From Alphaproteobacteria bacterium (GTDB lineage: Bacteria > Pseudomonadota > Alphaproteobacteria > Micropepsales > Micropepsaceae): 55,025 nt of DNA. The notes below the pieces were generated by a model. It worked only from the letters and a program-made list of their open reading frames with translations. It did not search any database and was not told the DNA's origin. Shown in pieces: positions 8,980 to 18,007 of the stretch (the first letter of the stretch is position 1; each line of letters starts with the position of its first letter). The position numbers were made by a program, and so were the translations under genes. The stretch lies in contig JAJPIX010000017.1 of NCBI GenBank assembly GCA_021324545.1, forward strand, positions 1-55,025. Reading direction: 5' to 3'.

Positions 8980-9966
8980 ATGATCGACCCGTTCGGCCGG
9001 CATATCAGCTATCTGCGCGTTTCAGTGACGGATCGCTGCGACTTCCGCTGCATCTATTGCATGGCGGAGCAGCAGACGTTTCTGCCGAGGGCTGAGCTTC
9101 TGACACTGGAGGAGCTTGAGCGCCTTTGCGGCGCTTTCATCGCCAAGGGCGTGGAACGCATTCGCATCACGGGCGGCGAGCCCCTGGTGCGCAGGAACGT
9201 GATCTGGCTGATCGAGCGTCTTGGAAAACGGATCGGCGACGGCTTGAAGGAACTGACCCTGACTACCAACGGCTCGCAGCTCGCGCGGTTCGCCGCGGCG
9301 CTGCGCGCCGCCGGCGTGCGGCGGATCAATGTGTCGCTCGATACGCGCGACCCGGAAAAGTTCCACGCCGTTACGCGCCGCGGGGATCTGAACAAGGTTC
9401 TGGCCGGAATCGATGCGGCGCAAGAGGCCGGTCTCGAGGTCAAGATCAACATGGTGGCGCTGCGTGGCCTGAACGAAGATGAAATCGTTCCAATGATGGA
9501 ATGGTCGCACGGCCGCGGCATGGACCTGACGCTGATCGAAACCATGCCGATGGGCGAAATCGACGGCGACCGCGTGGAGCAATATCTTCCGCTGTCGGTG
9601 GTGCGCGCGCGACTCCAGGAACGGTTTGCGCTCGACGACATTGACTTCCGCACGGGCGGGCCGGCGCGCTATGTGCGCGTGCGCGAAACCGGAGGCCGGC
9701 TCGGCTTCATCACGCCGCTCACCCACAATTTCTGCGAAAGCTGCAACCGCGTGCGGCTGACCTGCACCGGCACCTTGTACATGTGCCTGGGCCAGAACGA
9801 CGCGGCGGATTTGCGTCAGGTCTTGCGCGCTGGCAACGACGACCGCATCCTTTCGGCCGCCATTGACGAGGCGATCTCGCGCAAACCCAAGGGGCATGAC
9901 TTCATCGTCGATCGCCGGCACAACCGGCCTGCCATCGTGCGCGCCATGTCGCTGACCGGAGGCTGA
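8980..9966 (+). CDS. moaA: GTP 3',8-cyclase (molybdenum cofactor biosynthesis protein A)
   Basis: A radical SAM enzyme for the first step of molybdopterin synthesis, converting GTP to 3',8-cyclo-7,8-dihydro-GTP. It is 328 residues long. The N-terminal 4Fe-4S motif CX3CX2C is C20, C24 and C27 ([10 protein letters not shown]). ITGGEPLVR (63-71) is the SAM-binding GGE region. The C-terminal cluster is C252-X2-C255-X13-C269. The end MSLTGG carries the double-glycine tail needed for activity. Its stop is directly followed by the nadK ATG (TGAATG). MoaC and MoeA are encoded 39 kb away. Confidence 0.97.
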   Translation: MIDPFGRHISYLRVSVTDRCDFRCIYCMAEQQTFLPRAELLTLEELERLCGAFIAKGVERIRITGGEPLVRRNVIWLIERLGKRIGDGLKELTLTTNGSQLARFAAALRAAGVRRINVSLDTRDPEKFHAVTRRGDLNKVLAGIDAAQEAGLEVKINMVALRGLNEDEIVPMMEWSHGRGMDLTLIETMPMGEIDGDRVEQYLPLSVVRARLQERFALDDIDFRTGGPARYVRVRETGGRLGFITPLTHNFCESCNRVRLTCTGTLYMCLGQNDAADLRQVLRAGNDDRILSAAIDEAISRKPKGHDFIVDRRHNRPAIVRAMSLTGG

Positions 9967-10728
9967 ATGACCCAAAAGCTTCATTTCGTCGCCTCGCCGT
10001 CGCCGGACGCCCAGGAGGCGCTCGAGTCCCTGCGCAAGGCCTATCCGGACGCCGGAGCGGACAGGGCCGACGTGATCGTGGCGCTTGGCGGGGACGGCTT
10101 CATGCTGCAGACGCTGCACGAATTTCTGGGAAAAGGAAAACCGATTTACGGCATGAATTTCGGCTCAATCGGCTTTCTCATGAACGAATATCACGAGAAG
10201 GACGTGGACGCGCGGATTGCCGCCGCCGAGCGGGCCGAGATTCATCCCCTGCGCATGCGCGCCACAAATGCGCAAGGCACACATGAGGCGCTTGCGTTCA
10301 ACGAGGTGTCGCTCCTGCGGCAAACTCGGCAGACCGCGAAGATCCGTATTGTGGTGGATGGCAAGCCGCGCATCGCGCAACTGGCCTGCGACGGCGTGCT
10401 GATTTCCACGCCGGCCGGCAGCACCGCGTACAACCTGTCAGCCCATGGGCCAATCCTTCCGATCGACGCGGCGCTGCTCGCGCTCACGCCCATCAGTGCG
10501 TTTCGCCCGAGGCGTTGGCGCGGCGCGCTCCTGCCGCATCGCGCGAAGGTGCGCTTTGAAATTCTGGAGGCGGAGAAAAGGCCCGTGAGCGCGGTGGCCG
10601 ATGATTACGAAGTGCGCGACGTGACGAGCGTCGATGTGGCCGAGGACCGCTCCGTCTCCATGACGATGCTGTTCGATGCCGGTCATAGCCTTGACGAGCG
10701 CATCCTGGCCGAACAGTTCTTGGATTGA
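9967..10728 (+). CDS. nadK: NAD kinase
   Basis: Phosphorylates NAD to NADP. It is 253 residues, the compact size usual in alphaproteobacteria. The ATP/NAD site GGDG is at 41-44 ([14 protein letters not shown]), followed by [13 protein letters not shown] (62-74), the NE motif at 112-113, and [20 protein letters not shown] (142-161). It begins immediately after the moaA stop, so the pair is likely one transcript. The following peptidase gene starts 11 bases later. Confidence 0.96.
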   Translation: MTQKLHFVASPSPDAQEALESLRKAYPDAGADRADVIVALGGDGFMLQTLHEFLGKGKPIYGMNFGSIGFLMNEYHEKDVDARIAAAERAEIHPLRMRATNAQGTHEALAFNEVSLLRQTRQTAKIRIVVDGKPRIAQLACDGVLISTPAGSTAYNLSAHGPILPIDAALLALTPISAFRPRRWRGALLPHRAKVRFEILEAEKRPVSAVADDYEVRDVTSVDVAEDRSVSMTMLFDAGHSLDERILAEQFLD

Positions 10729-10739
10729 CCGGGACCAAC

Positions 10740-11804
10740 ATGAAACGCTGCCGCTTTCGCGAGCTTGGATTCGAGATCGGGTCGCTGCCGACGGGCCCTC
10801 TGAACGCCATCACCGATGTGAAAGGCGTTCGCGTCGGTCACTGCACGATTCGCCAGGGCAACGGGCCGCGCGCGCTCAATACCGGCCTCACAATGATCCT
10901 GCCGCATGAAGGCGACCCATGGGAGGAACGCGTGTGCGCGGGCTTCAGCATGCTGAACGGCTGCGGCGAGGTCACCGGACGCGAATATGTGGAAGAAATG
11001 GGCATGCTCGACGGGCCGATCGCCCTCACGGGCACGTTCAATGTGCCGCGCGTGGCGGACGCGATGATTGCCGAGGTCATGGCGCAGCATCCGGAGGTGG
11101 GCCGCGGCGACAGCTACGATCATCCATTCGTCGCGGAATGTTCGGATGCGCTGTTGAGCGACATGCAGGCGCGCCCGATTGGCCCTGAACATGTGCGCGC
11201 GGCGTGGCACGGCGCGCAGGGCGGCCCCGTCACCGAGGGCGCCGTCGGCGCAGGCACGGGCACCACGGCGTTCGAATTCAAGGGCGGCATCGGGACGTCG
11301 TCGCGGCTTGCCGACATCGCCGGCGAGCGCTTCACCGTCGGCGTGCTTGTTCAGACAAACATGGCCGTGCGCGAGCTGTTGCGCATCAAGGGCCTTGAAG
11401 TCGGCAGGATGATCGCGGCGCCGCGGCCAAGCTGGTCGCAGGATGGCTCGATCATTCTGGTGGTCGCGACCGACGCACCGGTGTTGCCGCGCCAGTTGAA
11501 GCGCATCGCCAAGCGGGCAGAAATCGGATTGGCGCGCACCGGCGCCATTTCGGCAAACGGCAGCGGCGATTTTGCCATCGCTTTTTCAACCCGCAACCGC
11601 ATTCCGCGCGGCAGGCCGTTCCTCAGCTTCACCGACATCGACAACGAATGGATATCGCCGCTCTTTCAGGCAACGGCGGAAGCCGCCGAGGAAGCCATCC
11701 TCAATTCGCTGTGCATGGCGGAGGATTTCCAGGGCCGTGACGGCCATTTCATCCCGGCCATTCCGCTGGACGAACTCAAGCGGCTTCTGTCCGGCCGCAG
11801 TTAG
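10740..11804 (+). CDS. P1 family (DmpA-type) aminopeptidase
   Basis: A 354-residue member of the DmpA/P1 family, N-terminal-nucleophile hydrolases that self-cleave at a Gly-Ser bond and release N-terminal residues from peptides or amides. The family core reads TDVKGVRVGHCTI (25-37), EGAVGAGTGTTAFEFKGGIG (166-185), and the processing site SWSQDGSI, with G236-S237 as the predicted cleavage point. I prefer the ATG at 10740, preceded by GGGA, to the in-frame TTG at 10725 inside nadK. No signal peptide, so probably cytosolic. The natural substrate is unknown. Confidence 0.9.
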   Translation: MKRCRFRELGFEIGSLPTGPLNAITDVKGVRVGHCTIRQGNGPRALNTGLTMILPHEGDPWEERVCAGFSMLNGCGEVTGREYVEEMGMLDGPIALTGTFNVPRVADAMIAEVMAQHPEVGRGDSYDHPFVAECSDALLSDMQARPIGPEHVRAAWHGAQGGPVTEGAVGAGTGTTAFEFKGGIGTSSRLADIAGERFTVGVLVQTNMAVRELLRIKGLEVGRMIAAPRPSWSQDGSIILVVATDAPVLPRQLKRIAKRAEIGLARTGAISANGSGDFAIAFSTRNRIPRGRPFLSFTDIDNEWISPLFQATAEAAEEAILNSLCMAEDFQGRDGHFIPAIPLDELKRLLSGRS

Positions 11805-11816
11805 CAGCCCCGGGCA

Positions 11817-12611
11817 TCAGCCCCGTTGCACGTCGCTTGCAAGCGTCCACGTCTGATCGTAGCCCGCATCGTCCCGGATGCGGATGATCGCGCCCCTTTC
11901 ATTCCGGTCGGGCCACGGCTCGACCGGAACGATGTTGAAGTTGCGCGCCGCCGCCAGGGCTTCTTCCACCGTCTTCGATTTGGACAGTTTCATCAGGTTG
12001 AGCTTGGTCGGAAACATGATGCTCCAGCGCCGGCGGTCTTCGATGGCCGCCTGCGGCGTGAGCCAGACGGAATCCACGGACTCATGCCCGTCATGGCTTC
12101 CCACATGCCCCGGCGGCGCCGCTGCGAGGAAAAACTGCGTGTCGAAGCGTTTGGGCATTAGCTTCGGCGTGATCCAATGCGCGAAACGCACGAGCCGGTC
12201 ACAGGCCAGCCGCAGCTTCTCTGCGCGCAGCATCTCTGCGAGACCTATCTCGCCCTTGTCGAGCGGCACGCGGTAACGATCGAGCTCCGGAAGCCGCTCC
12301 GCCGGCAAAAGCGCATCGCTCCCCTGGGGCCGGACCAGAAGAATTCCGGACTCTTCGAACGCTTCGCGGATGGCTGCCGCGCCCAGCGCGCGCATCTCCG
12401 CCGACCAGCCGGGATCGCAATCGGTGAAATCGGCGAGCGCGGCATCATAGTCCCCTTTCGCCGCCTTTCCTCCCGGGAAAACCAGCGCGCCGGATGCGAA
12501 GTCGATCTGGTAGTGGCGCTTGACCATGAAGACTTCGACCCCGGACGGGCCATCGCGCACAAGCAGAATGGTTGCGGACGGAACGGGCGTGACGGGCTGG
12601 TGATCTGACAT
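11817..12611 (-). CDS. Nudix hydrolase family protein (NUDT19-like)
   Basis: A 264-residue Nudix-fold protein, expected to hydrolyse a nucleoside-diphosphate-linked compound, possibly a CoA derivative. FPGGK at 45-49 and REAFEESGIL at 82-91 form the Nudix box, but they are separated by about 20 more residues than in the canonical GX5EX7REUXEEXGU motif. This resembles the interrupted box of the NUDT19/NUDT7-type subgroup. The catalytic E-E pair of REAFEESG is intact. The C-terminal half has a helical segment typical of that subgroup. It converges on the peptidase gene with a 12-base gap. Confidence 0.88.
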   Translation of the reverse strand: MSDHQPVTPVPSATILLVRDGPSGVEVFMVKRHYQIDFASGALVFPGGKAAKGDYDAALADFTDCDPGWSAEMRALGAAAIREAFEESGILLVRPQGSDALLPAERLPELDRYRVPLDKGEIGLAEMLRAEKLRLACDRLVRFAHWITPKLMPKRFDTQFFLAAAPPGHVGSHDGHESVDSVWLTPQAAIEDRRRWSIMFPTKLNLMKLSKSKTVEEALAAARNFNIVPVEPWPDRNERGAIIRIRDDAGYDQTWTLASDVQRG

Positions 12612-12655
12612 GCCCCCAGCCTAGAGCGGAATCTGCCTGAAGGAAAACCTGCGCC

Positions 12656-13585
12656 CTAGGATGCCAGCACGAGATCCACGCGATCGCGCGCATGGGCGCG
12701 CTGATCTGCCGTGGCTTGCCGGGACTTTTGTGCGGAATCGTTCGCGTGCGTGAAAAGGTCGATGATGGCCGAAGTCAGCGCGAACGGCGCCTGGCCGAGG
12801 CCTTTCATGGGCACGATCGTGCAGGCACCGGACGGCGGCATCAGGCCAATGCTCGCCGTTTCGTCGCCCATGCCGTCGGCCACGGCAGGAAGGCTGTAGT
12901 TGTAGGATGGCATCGCGGATGCCGGCGACGATGCGTCCGAGGCCATGTCGTCGCTCGAGCTGCCACAGTCGGGCTTCTGCTGGGCCCAGTTGTAGACCTC
13001 GCGCACGGTCTTTGGCGTGCCGTTGGCGTGGTAGAAAACGCTGCGGTTGGCTTGGGCCGCTTCCGGAAATTCCGCCGCTGCGCAGGCATTGGGGTTGGAG
13101 GCGTTCATCCGGATCAACCGGCAAGCGGCCCCTTCGCCCAGGAAATGGGCGGCATAGAGCTCGCCGTTGTTGACCCTGCGGCCAAGGGAAGCCTGAAGCT
13201 GCGACCGGGTGGCCTTCGCATACTCCCCGGCCATATAGGCGGAAACCTGGGGGTCGTTGCGCAAGGCAAGAATTGCCCGGCGGTCGGCAGAATTGTCGAC
13301 CCGATAGCTTCCATCACCGTTTCGGGTGATCTGGCTTGCGTATGAGCCAAGCCCGTATTTTTCGCCATATTGCTTGATGAGGCCGAGCCAGGTTTGTCCC
13401 ACGAACTGGAAGAGGCCGGCGGCCGAGGAAGTCGTTGCTTTGGCTTGCGGTTTCAGGCTGCTTTCGCGCGTGGCGGTGGAAAGGAGATAGTCGAAATCCG
13501 AGCCCGTCACCGCCGCGGCCTGATGGAGGTCGGCGATGATCTGGGACCGGATATTCGACACTGCGTTTGCGGCTTCTGCCAGCAT
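12656..13585 (-). CDS. lytic transglycosylase SLT-domain protein
   Basis: A 309-residue protein with an N-terminal goose-type lysozyme-like SLT domain, which cleaves peptidoglycan at the MurNAc-GlcNAc bond leaving a 1,6-anhydro end. STATRESSLKPQA places the catalytic glutamate at E41; AAGLFQFVGQTW (55-66) is the conserved AxGLFQF segment. No classical signal peptide is visible (MLAEAANAVSNIRSQ), so export would need another route, or the protein acts with a flagellar or pilus machine. The C-terminal 100 residues are low-complexity. AGGAG lies about ten bases before the ATG. Confidence 0.88.
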   Translation of the reverse strand: MLAEAANAVSNIRSQIIADLHQAAAVTGSDFDYLLSTATRESSLKPQAKATTSSAAGLFQFVGQTWLGLIKQYGEKYGLGSYASQITRNGDGSYRVDNSADRRAILALRNDPQVSAYMAGEYAKATRSQLQASLGRRVNNGELYAAHFLGEGAACRLIRMNASNPNACAAAEFPEAAQANRSVFYHANGTPKTVREVYNWAQQKPDCGSSSDDMASDASSPASAMPSYNYSLPAVADGMGDETASIGLMPPSGACTIVPMKGLGQAPFALTSAIIDLFTHANDSAQKSRQATADQRAHARDRVDLVLAS

Positions 13586-13636
13586 GATGCGGTTGCTCCT
13601 GGCCCGTTCAAGGCAATGCCCATGCCAACCGCCGCG

Positions 13637-14065
13637 TCACAGCCCCATTCGTAAACGAGAGATGAATTCATCCCGCGGGCGGGTTTCGTAAGGCCGCGCG
13701 GCGCCATGACCCCAGACAGGACCCGGCCAGGCCGCATCGCCTGCGTGCCGCGCGATCACATGCAGATGAAGCTGCGGCACCTGATTGCCCAGCGCGGCTG
13801 TATTGATCTTGCCGGCGCCGGTCAGTTTCTTAAGTCCGCTCCCGGCGCGGCGAATTTCCCGCGTCAGTATTGCCGCGTCGGCATCTGCGAGATCATGCCA
13901 TTCGCCGAGCCCCGCCCGCCGCGGCACAAGGACGATCCACGGATAGCGCGCATCGTTCATCAACAGAACGCGCGACAGGTCCCAGTCCGCGACAAATGCG
14001 GTGTCCGCGGCAAGCCGTGGGTGCAATGCGAATTCCGCCATGGCCGACTCCATGGTTTGAGGCAT
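13637..14065 (-). CDS. HIT family protein
   Basis: A small (about 142 residues) histidine-triad-like nucleotide hydrolase. The motif is QLHLHVIAR, preceded by NQVPQ, in which the first histidine of HxHxHxx is replaced by glutamine, a pattern seen in many alphaproteobacterial HIT proteins annotated as diadenosine tetraphosphate hydrolase-like. RVLLMNDARYPWIVLVPRR near residue 30 matches the HIT N-terminal strand region. The start is uncertain: ATG at 14065 or 14053; an in-frame TTG at 14104 would overlap the divergent monooxygenase start. Confidence 0.85.
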   Translation of the reverse strand: MPQTMESAMAEFALHPRLAADTAFVADWDLSRVLLMNDARYPWIVLVPRRAGLGEWHDLADADAAILTREIRRAGSGLKKLTGAGKINTAALGNQVPQLHLHVIARHAGDAAWPGPVWGHGAARPYETRPRDEFISRLRMGL

Positions 14066-14106
14066 ATCATGCCCGCGCGTTGGCGCTATCGGATTCAGGG
14101 GCAAAT

Positions 14107-15351
14107 TTGCGGATCGGCATTATCGGCTGCGGCGTGGCCGGCCAGGCTGCGGCCATCGGGCTGGCGCGCGCCGGGCACGACGTATCCATTTTCGAGCGTT
14201 TCCCGCAGGCGCGTCCGCTGGGCGCGGGGCTTCTGCTTCAGCCTTCGGGCCTTGCAGCGCTGGATTGCCTGGGCCTGCGCAGCGATGTCGAACGCTGGGG
14301 CGCGCCGGTCGAGAGGCTGGATGGCCGGACAACAAACGGGCGCAAGGTGCTCGACCTTCACTACAAGGGCGAGCAAGGCCTGGGCGTGCATCGTGCCACC
14401 CTCTTTCGCGTGCTGCACGAGGCGCTGATTGCATCTCAGACCCGGCTCGTCCTGAACTTCGAGACGCATGCCATCGAAAATCCGGCGGCGCCCGCCCTGA
14501 TCTCGGCGGACGGCCGGCGCGAGGGGCCGTTCGATCTCGTCATCAATGCGGCCGGAGCGCACGATCGCTTGCGGCACTCGCTCGGCGGACGCGTGCGCGA
14601 CCCGCTCTATCCGTGGGGTGCGCTCTGGGCGACCTGCAGCGACCGCAGCGGCGCGTTCGCGCGGGCCTTGCGACAAGTCTACCGGCATTGCGACACGATG
14701 ATCGGCATCCTTCCCGTCGGCCGTCTGCCGGAATCGGACGGCGAGCAGGTCGCTTTTTTCTGGAGCCTGCCGCTTTCCGAGTACGACGCGCAAAAAGCGC
14801 TGGGAATCGACGCGCTGCGGAAAAAGGTCGTGGCGCTGTGGCCCGCGGCCGAACCGATCGTCAGCCAAATCCCGTCCTTCGACGAAATGTCGCTTGCCAC
14901 CTATCGCGACGTGAGTCTGCAGCCCATCCGCCATGGCCGGGTGGTGACCATCGGCGATGCAGCGCACGGCACAAGCCCGCAGCTCGGGCAAGGCGCCAAT
15001 CTTTCGCTCATAGACGCGGTCACGCTCACCCATTGCGTGAGGAGCAGCGCGGATATTGCACGCGCCCTCGAGGACTATGAAAGGAAGCGCCGCCGGCATG
15101 TCGCCTTCTATCGAACGGCTTCACGTTGGCTGACGCCCGTCTTTCAGTCGAACAGCAGGGCCGTCGCGTTTGCGCGTGACATGCTCATGGCGCCCGGGCG
15201 TCATCTGCCCGGAGCCGATTACCTGATGCGTACGACCCTGTCCGGCGTGCGCTGCCTGCCCTGGGGATTGTGGAGGCTGCCTACGGACCAAACACCAGCA
15301 GCCCCTGCCGCCAGGCCAGAAATCCCGCATAACACGCGTATCCGGCAATAA
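14107..15351 (+). CDS. FAD-dependent monooxygenase (flavoprotein aromatic hydroxylase family)
   Basis: About 414 residues of the UbiH / p-hydroxybenzoate hydroxylase superfamily, which uses FAD and NAD(P)H to insert one oxygen atom into a usually aromatic substrate. The dinucleotide-binding GCGVAG is at residues 7-12, and the second FAD motif reads TIGDAAHGTSPQLGQGANLS. I chose the TTG at 14107 because AGGGG lies five bases upstream and it places the Rossmann strand at the terminus as usual; no suitable in-frame ATG exists. The last 71 bases overlap the convergent antiporter gene. Substrate unknown. Confidence 0.88.
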   Translation: MRIGIIGCGVAGQAAAIGLARAGHDVSIFERFPQARPLGAGLLLQPSGLAALDCLGLRSDVERWGAPVERLDGRTTNGRKVLDLHYKGEQGLGVHRATLFRVLHEALIASQTRLVLNFETHAIENPAAPALISADGRREGPFDLVINAAGAHDRLRHSLGGRVRDPLYPWGALWATCSDRSGAFARALRQVYRHCDTMIGILPVGRLPESDGEQVAFFWSLPLSEYDAQKALGIDALRKKVVALWPAAEPIVSQIPSFDEMSLATYRDVSLQPIRHGRVVTIGDAAHGTSPQLGQGANLSLIDAVTLTHCVRSSADIARALEDYERKRRRHVAFYRTASRWLTPVFQSNSRAVAFARDMLMAPGRHLPGADYLMRTTLSGVRCLPWGLWRLPTDQTPAAPAARPEIPHNTRIRQ

Positions 15352-16255
15352 GGAGCAGCCCCTCGATGCGCGTGGCGCGCCAGCCGGACAACATGAGCGG
15401 CATCAGAAGAACTGCCGCCGCCCCCATGACCGGAAGGTCCGTGCGCGCAACATCGAAGGAAACGGTCAGCGGATGAAGCGCCGCCGTCAAGCCGATCACA
15501 AACAGAATGTTGAATATGCTCGATCCGATAAGCTGGGCGCTGAGAAACGAATTTTCGCCGCGCACCGTCGCTGCAACCGCATTGCCCATCTCCGGCAGGG
15601 CAGCGCCAAACGCAACCAGCGTCAGCGCGACCAGCGTGACCGGCAACCGGTACTGCAGCGACAGCGCAAGCGCTCCATCCACGGCATAGCGCGCGCCGAA
15701 GAACAGGAACGCCAGTCCCAGGAGCGCGACCAACACGTGCACCCCAGACAGGGGCGCGTGCGCTTCCTGTGGCGGAACGGCATGGGCGGACGCCAGCGCG
15801 ATGCGCGTGTGGCGGCCGCGCTCCGTCACAAAACAGACAACGATGTAGAGGGCCAATCCGCCCAGCAGCGCAAATCCGGCGGTTTTCGTCAGTTCACCGC
15901 CAATCGCGGCAAGAATGACTGCCACGGATGCCGCCAGCAGAAAGAGGCCGTCGCGGAAAACAACCTTTGGCGGGGCGGGAACCGGGCGAAACAGCGCAGC
16001 TAGGCCGAACACAAGCAGAATGTTGATGATGTTGCTGCCGGCAATCATGCCGATGGAAATTTCAGGATGGTTCTTGGCCGCCGCCTGAAGCGACATGGCA
16101 AGCTCCGGCGCGCACATCGCGAGCGAAACGACGACCAGACCGGTTACGAGGGGAGATACGCCCAGTCCCCGCAGGAGCGCCGAACCGCTGCGCGCGACCG
16201 CGCCGCTGCCAGCCAGAAGCAGCGCAAGCCCAACCCCGAAAAACACCCACGCCAT
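15281..16255 (-). CDS. calcium/sodium antiporter (CaCA family, YrbG-like)
   Basis: A 324-residue inner-membrane cation exchanger with about ten hydrophobic segments in two inverted halves. The alpha repeats are visible in each half: CAPELAMSLQAAAKNHPE with GSNIINILLVFG, and GAALPEMGNAVAA with GSSIFNILFVIG. These carry the conserved P-E and GSN/GSS-N ion-binding residues. Family members exchange Ca2+ or other divalent ions for Na+ or H+. An upstream in-frame GTG (16270) is an alternative start. The 3' end overlaps the convergent monooxygenase gene. Confidence 0.92.
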   Translation of the reverse strand: MAWVFFGVGLALLLAGSGAVARSGSALLRGLGVSPLVTGLVVVSLAMCAPELAMSLQAAAKNHPEISIGMIAGSNIINILLVFGLAALFRPVPAPPKVVFRDGLFLLAASVAVILAAIGGELTKTAGFALLGGLALYIVVCFVTERGRHTRIALASAHAVPPQEAHAPLSGVHVLVALLGLAFLFFGARYAVDGALALSLQYRLPVTLVALTLVAFGAALPEMGNAVAATVRGENSFLSAQLIGSSIFNILFVIGLTAALHPLTVSFDVARTDLPVMGAAAVLLMPLMLSGWRATRIEGLLLIAGYACYAGFLAWRQGLLVFGP

Positions 16256-16314
16256 AACGCAAGGCCCCACGCCTTGCCGGCATCATTCGTCAAGCGCGCG
16301 CGTTGCACAAGCAG

Positions 16315-17403
16315 TTAACCGCGTTCGAAGCGCCGGGGGTCGAATGCGGCTATGTCGGCAACAGGCTCGCGTCCCAGAACGAGAGCGGACAAGGCTTCCG
16401 CGACCGCCGGTGCAAACAGGATGCCGTTGCGGAACTGGCCCGTGGCCACAAACAGCCTACCTATGGCCGCCCGGCCCAGGATCGGCAGGCCGTCCGGCGA
16501 TCCGGGCCGAAGGCCGGCCCAGTGTTCGCAGACCGGCCAGCGCTCAAGGTCGGGCAACAAAGCCACCGCCCCGTCGTAAAGCTCTTGTTCGGCCTCTTGC
16601 GTCAGGCCCGTATCGAAGCCCGCTTCTTCGACGGTGGCGCCGACAAGCAGCCGATCTTCGCGCGGCACGAGGTAAACGTGCCCCTCGCGCAGCATGGGGC
16701 CGGGCGCTGGCGCGCCTTTGGGCGGCCGAAGCGCGATCATTTGTCCTTTGACGGGGCGAACCGCCGGGAGCGCATGAGGCGGCAACCCGTCGATGCGACC
16801 ACTCCAGGCTCCCGCTGCCAGAACGAACGCGTCGCCTTCGTGTGCGGCGAAGGGCGTGCGCGCGGCAAAGACCCCGCTGGGGTCCATCTCAAGGCGAATG
16901 ACGGCCTCGTTGGGAAGCAGCTTTCCGCCGGCGCGCATGAAGGCCGATGCGAGCGCGCGGCCAAGGGCGCGATTGTCCACCTGCGCCTCTTCGGGCAGCC
17001 AAGCCGCACCCTTGATGGACGGTGTCAACATCGGCTCCATGGCGAGGGCTTCACCAGCGCTCAGCCATTGGCCCGGACCGCCCCGAAGCTCAGCGGCCTT
17101 TTGATCGGAAAGCGCGCAGATGAGCGATCCGCTTTTCCGGTAGCCGATCTGGAATCCTGAAGCAGCCTCAAGTTCTGCCGCAAAATCCGGCCATAAGCTG
17201 CTTGAATAGTGTGAGAATTTGGCATCCGGACTGCTGGCGGCCGCACCGCTCTCCGCAGCCGGCGCGATCATGCCGGCCGAAGCCCAGGTTGCGCCGCGCC
17301 CCGGCTGTGCGCGCTCCAGCACGACCACTTCCGCGCCGGTTTGTGCCAGCCGCCAGCCGATACCCAGTCCGGCCACGCCTGCGCCGATCACCACGACCTT
17401 CAT
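16315..17403 (-). CDS. thiO: glycine oxidase ThiO-like FAD-dependent amine oxidase
   Basis: A 362-residue D-amino-acid-oxidase-family flavoprotein. MKVVVIGAGVAGLGIGWRLA carries GxGxxG at 7-12, and RGATWASAGMIAP near 40 is the flavin-contact segment typical of ThiO. The C-terminal GLRPGSPDGLPILG and GQFRNGILFAPA are also typical. ThiO oxidises glycine to iminoglycine for thiazole synthesis, but no thiS or thiG is nearby, so a more general amine-oxidase role is possible. The ATG at 17403 starts exactly at the Rossmann strand; the longer open frame upstream overlaps the divergent msrA promoter region. Confidence 0.85.
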   Translation of the reverse strand: MKVVVIGAGVAGLGIGWRLAQTGAEVVVLERAQPGRGATWASAGMIAPAAESGAAASSPDAKFSHYSSSLWPDFAAELEAASGFQIGYRKSGSLICALSDQKAAELRGGPGQWLSAGEALAMEPMLTPSIKGAAWLPEEAQVDNRALGRALASAFMRAGGKLLPNEAVIRLEMDPSGVFAARTPFAAHEGDAFVLAAGAWSGRIDGLPPHALPAVRPVKGQMIALRPPKGAPAPGPMLREGHVYLVPREDRLLVGATVEEAGFDTGLTQEAEQELYDGAVALLPDLERWPVCEHWAGLRPGSPDGLPILGRAAIGRLFVATGQFRNGILFAPAVAEALSALVLGREPVADIAAFDPRRFERG

Positions 17404-17515
17404 GCGGCGCGGCTTAGGCGAAGGGCCGGATTGCGTCAAACGCAGAATGGGTTGCGTGACCTGCCCTGCCCGGCTTCCTATATTCGACGGCTGCCAGGGC
17501 GACAGGAGAATTGAG

Positions 17516-18007
17516 ATGGAAAAGGCGATGTTCGGCGCGGGCTGCTTCTGGGGCGTGGAGCATTTCTTCCGTGAGGTGCCCGGCGTGATAGATGCCATAT
17601 CGGGTTATTCTGGCGGCACGGTTGCCAACCCCACCTACAAGCAGGTCTGCAGCGACAAGACGGGCCATGCCGAAGTGGTCGAGGTAACTTTCGATCCGGC
17701 CAAAGTCTCCTACGCGCGGCTCGTGGATCTCTTTTTCAAGATGCATGACCCCACGCAGATGAATCGTCAGGGGCCGGACGTCGGCACGCAGTACCGCTCG
17801 GTGATCTTCACGCATTCGCCCGAGCAGGAGCGGATCGCCAAGGAAGAGCTTGCGAAGGCAAAAGCGTCGGGCCGGTTCAAGAGGCCCATCGTGACCAGCA
17901 TCGAACCCGCCGGCCCCTTCTGGCGCGCGGAGGAATATCATCAGCGCTATTTCGAGAAGAACGGCGGCTCCTGCCATGTGAGCTTTGCGGAGGTCGCCAA
18001 CCAATGA
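17516..18007 (+). CDS. msrA: peptide-methionine (S)-S-oxide reductase
   Basis: Repairs oxidised methionine (S-sulfoxide) in proteins and free methionine. It is 163 residues, a complete single-domain MsrA. The catalytic motif GCFWG is at 9-13 with nucleophile C10, and C45 in YKQVCSDKTGH may be a resolving cysteine; GTQYRS and EEYHQRYFEKN are also diagnostic. AGGAG (17504-17508) sits seven bases before the ATG. The stop overlaps the next gene as ATGA, coupling it to gamma-glutamyltransferase; together they suggest a redox/thiol-repair pair. Confidence 0.97.
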   Translation: MEKAMFGAGCFWGVEHFFREVPGVIDAISGYSGGTVANPTYKQVCSDKTGHAEVVEVTFDPAKVSYARLVDLFFKMHDPTQMNRQGPDVGTQYRSVIFTHSPEQERIAKEELAKAKASGRFKRPIVTSIEPAGPFWRAEEYHQRYFEKNGGSCHVSFAEVANQ

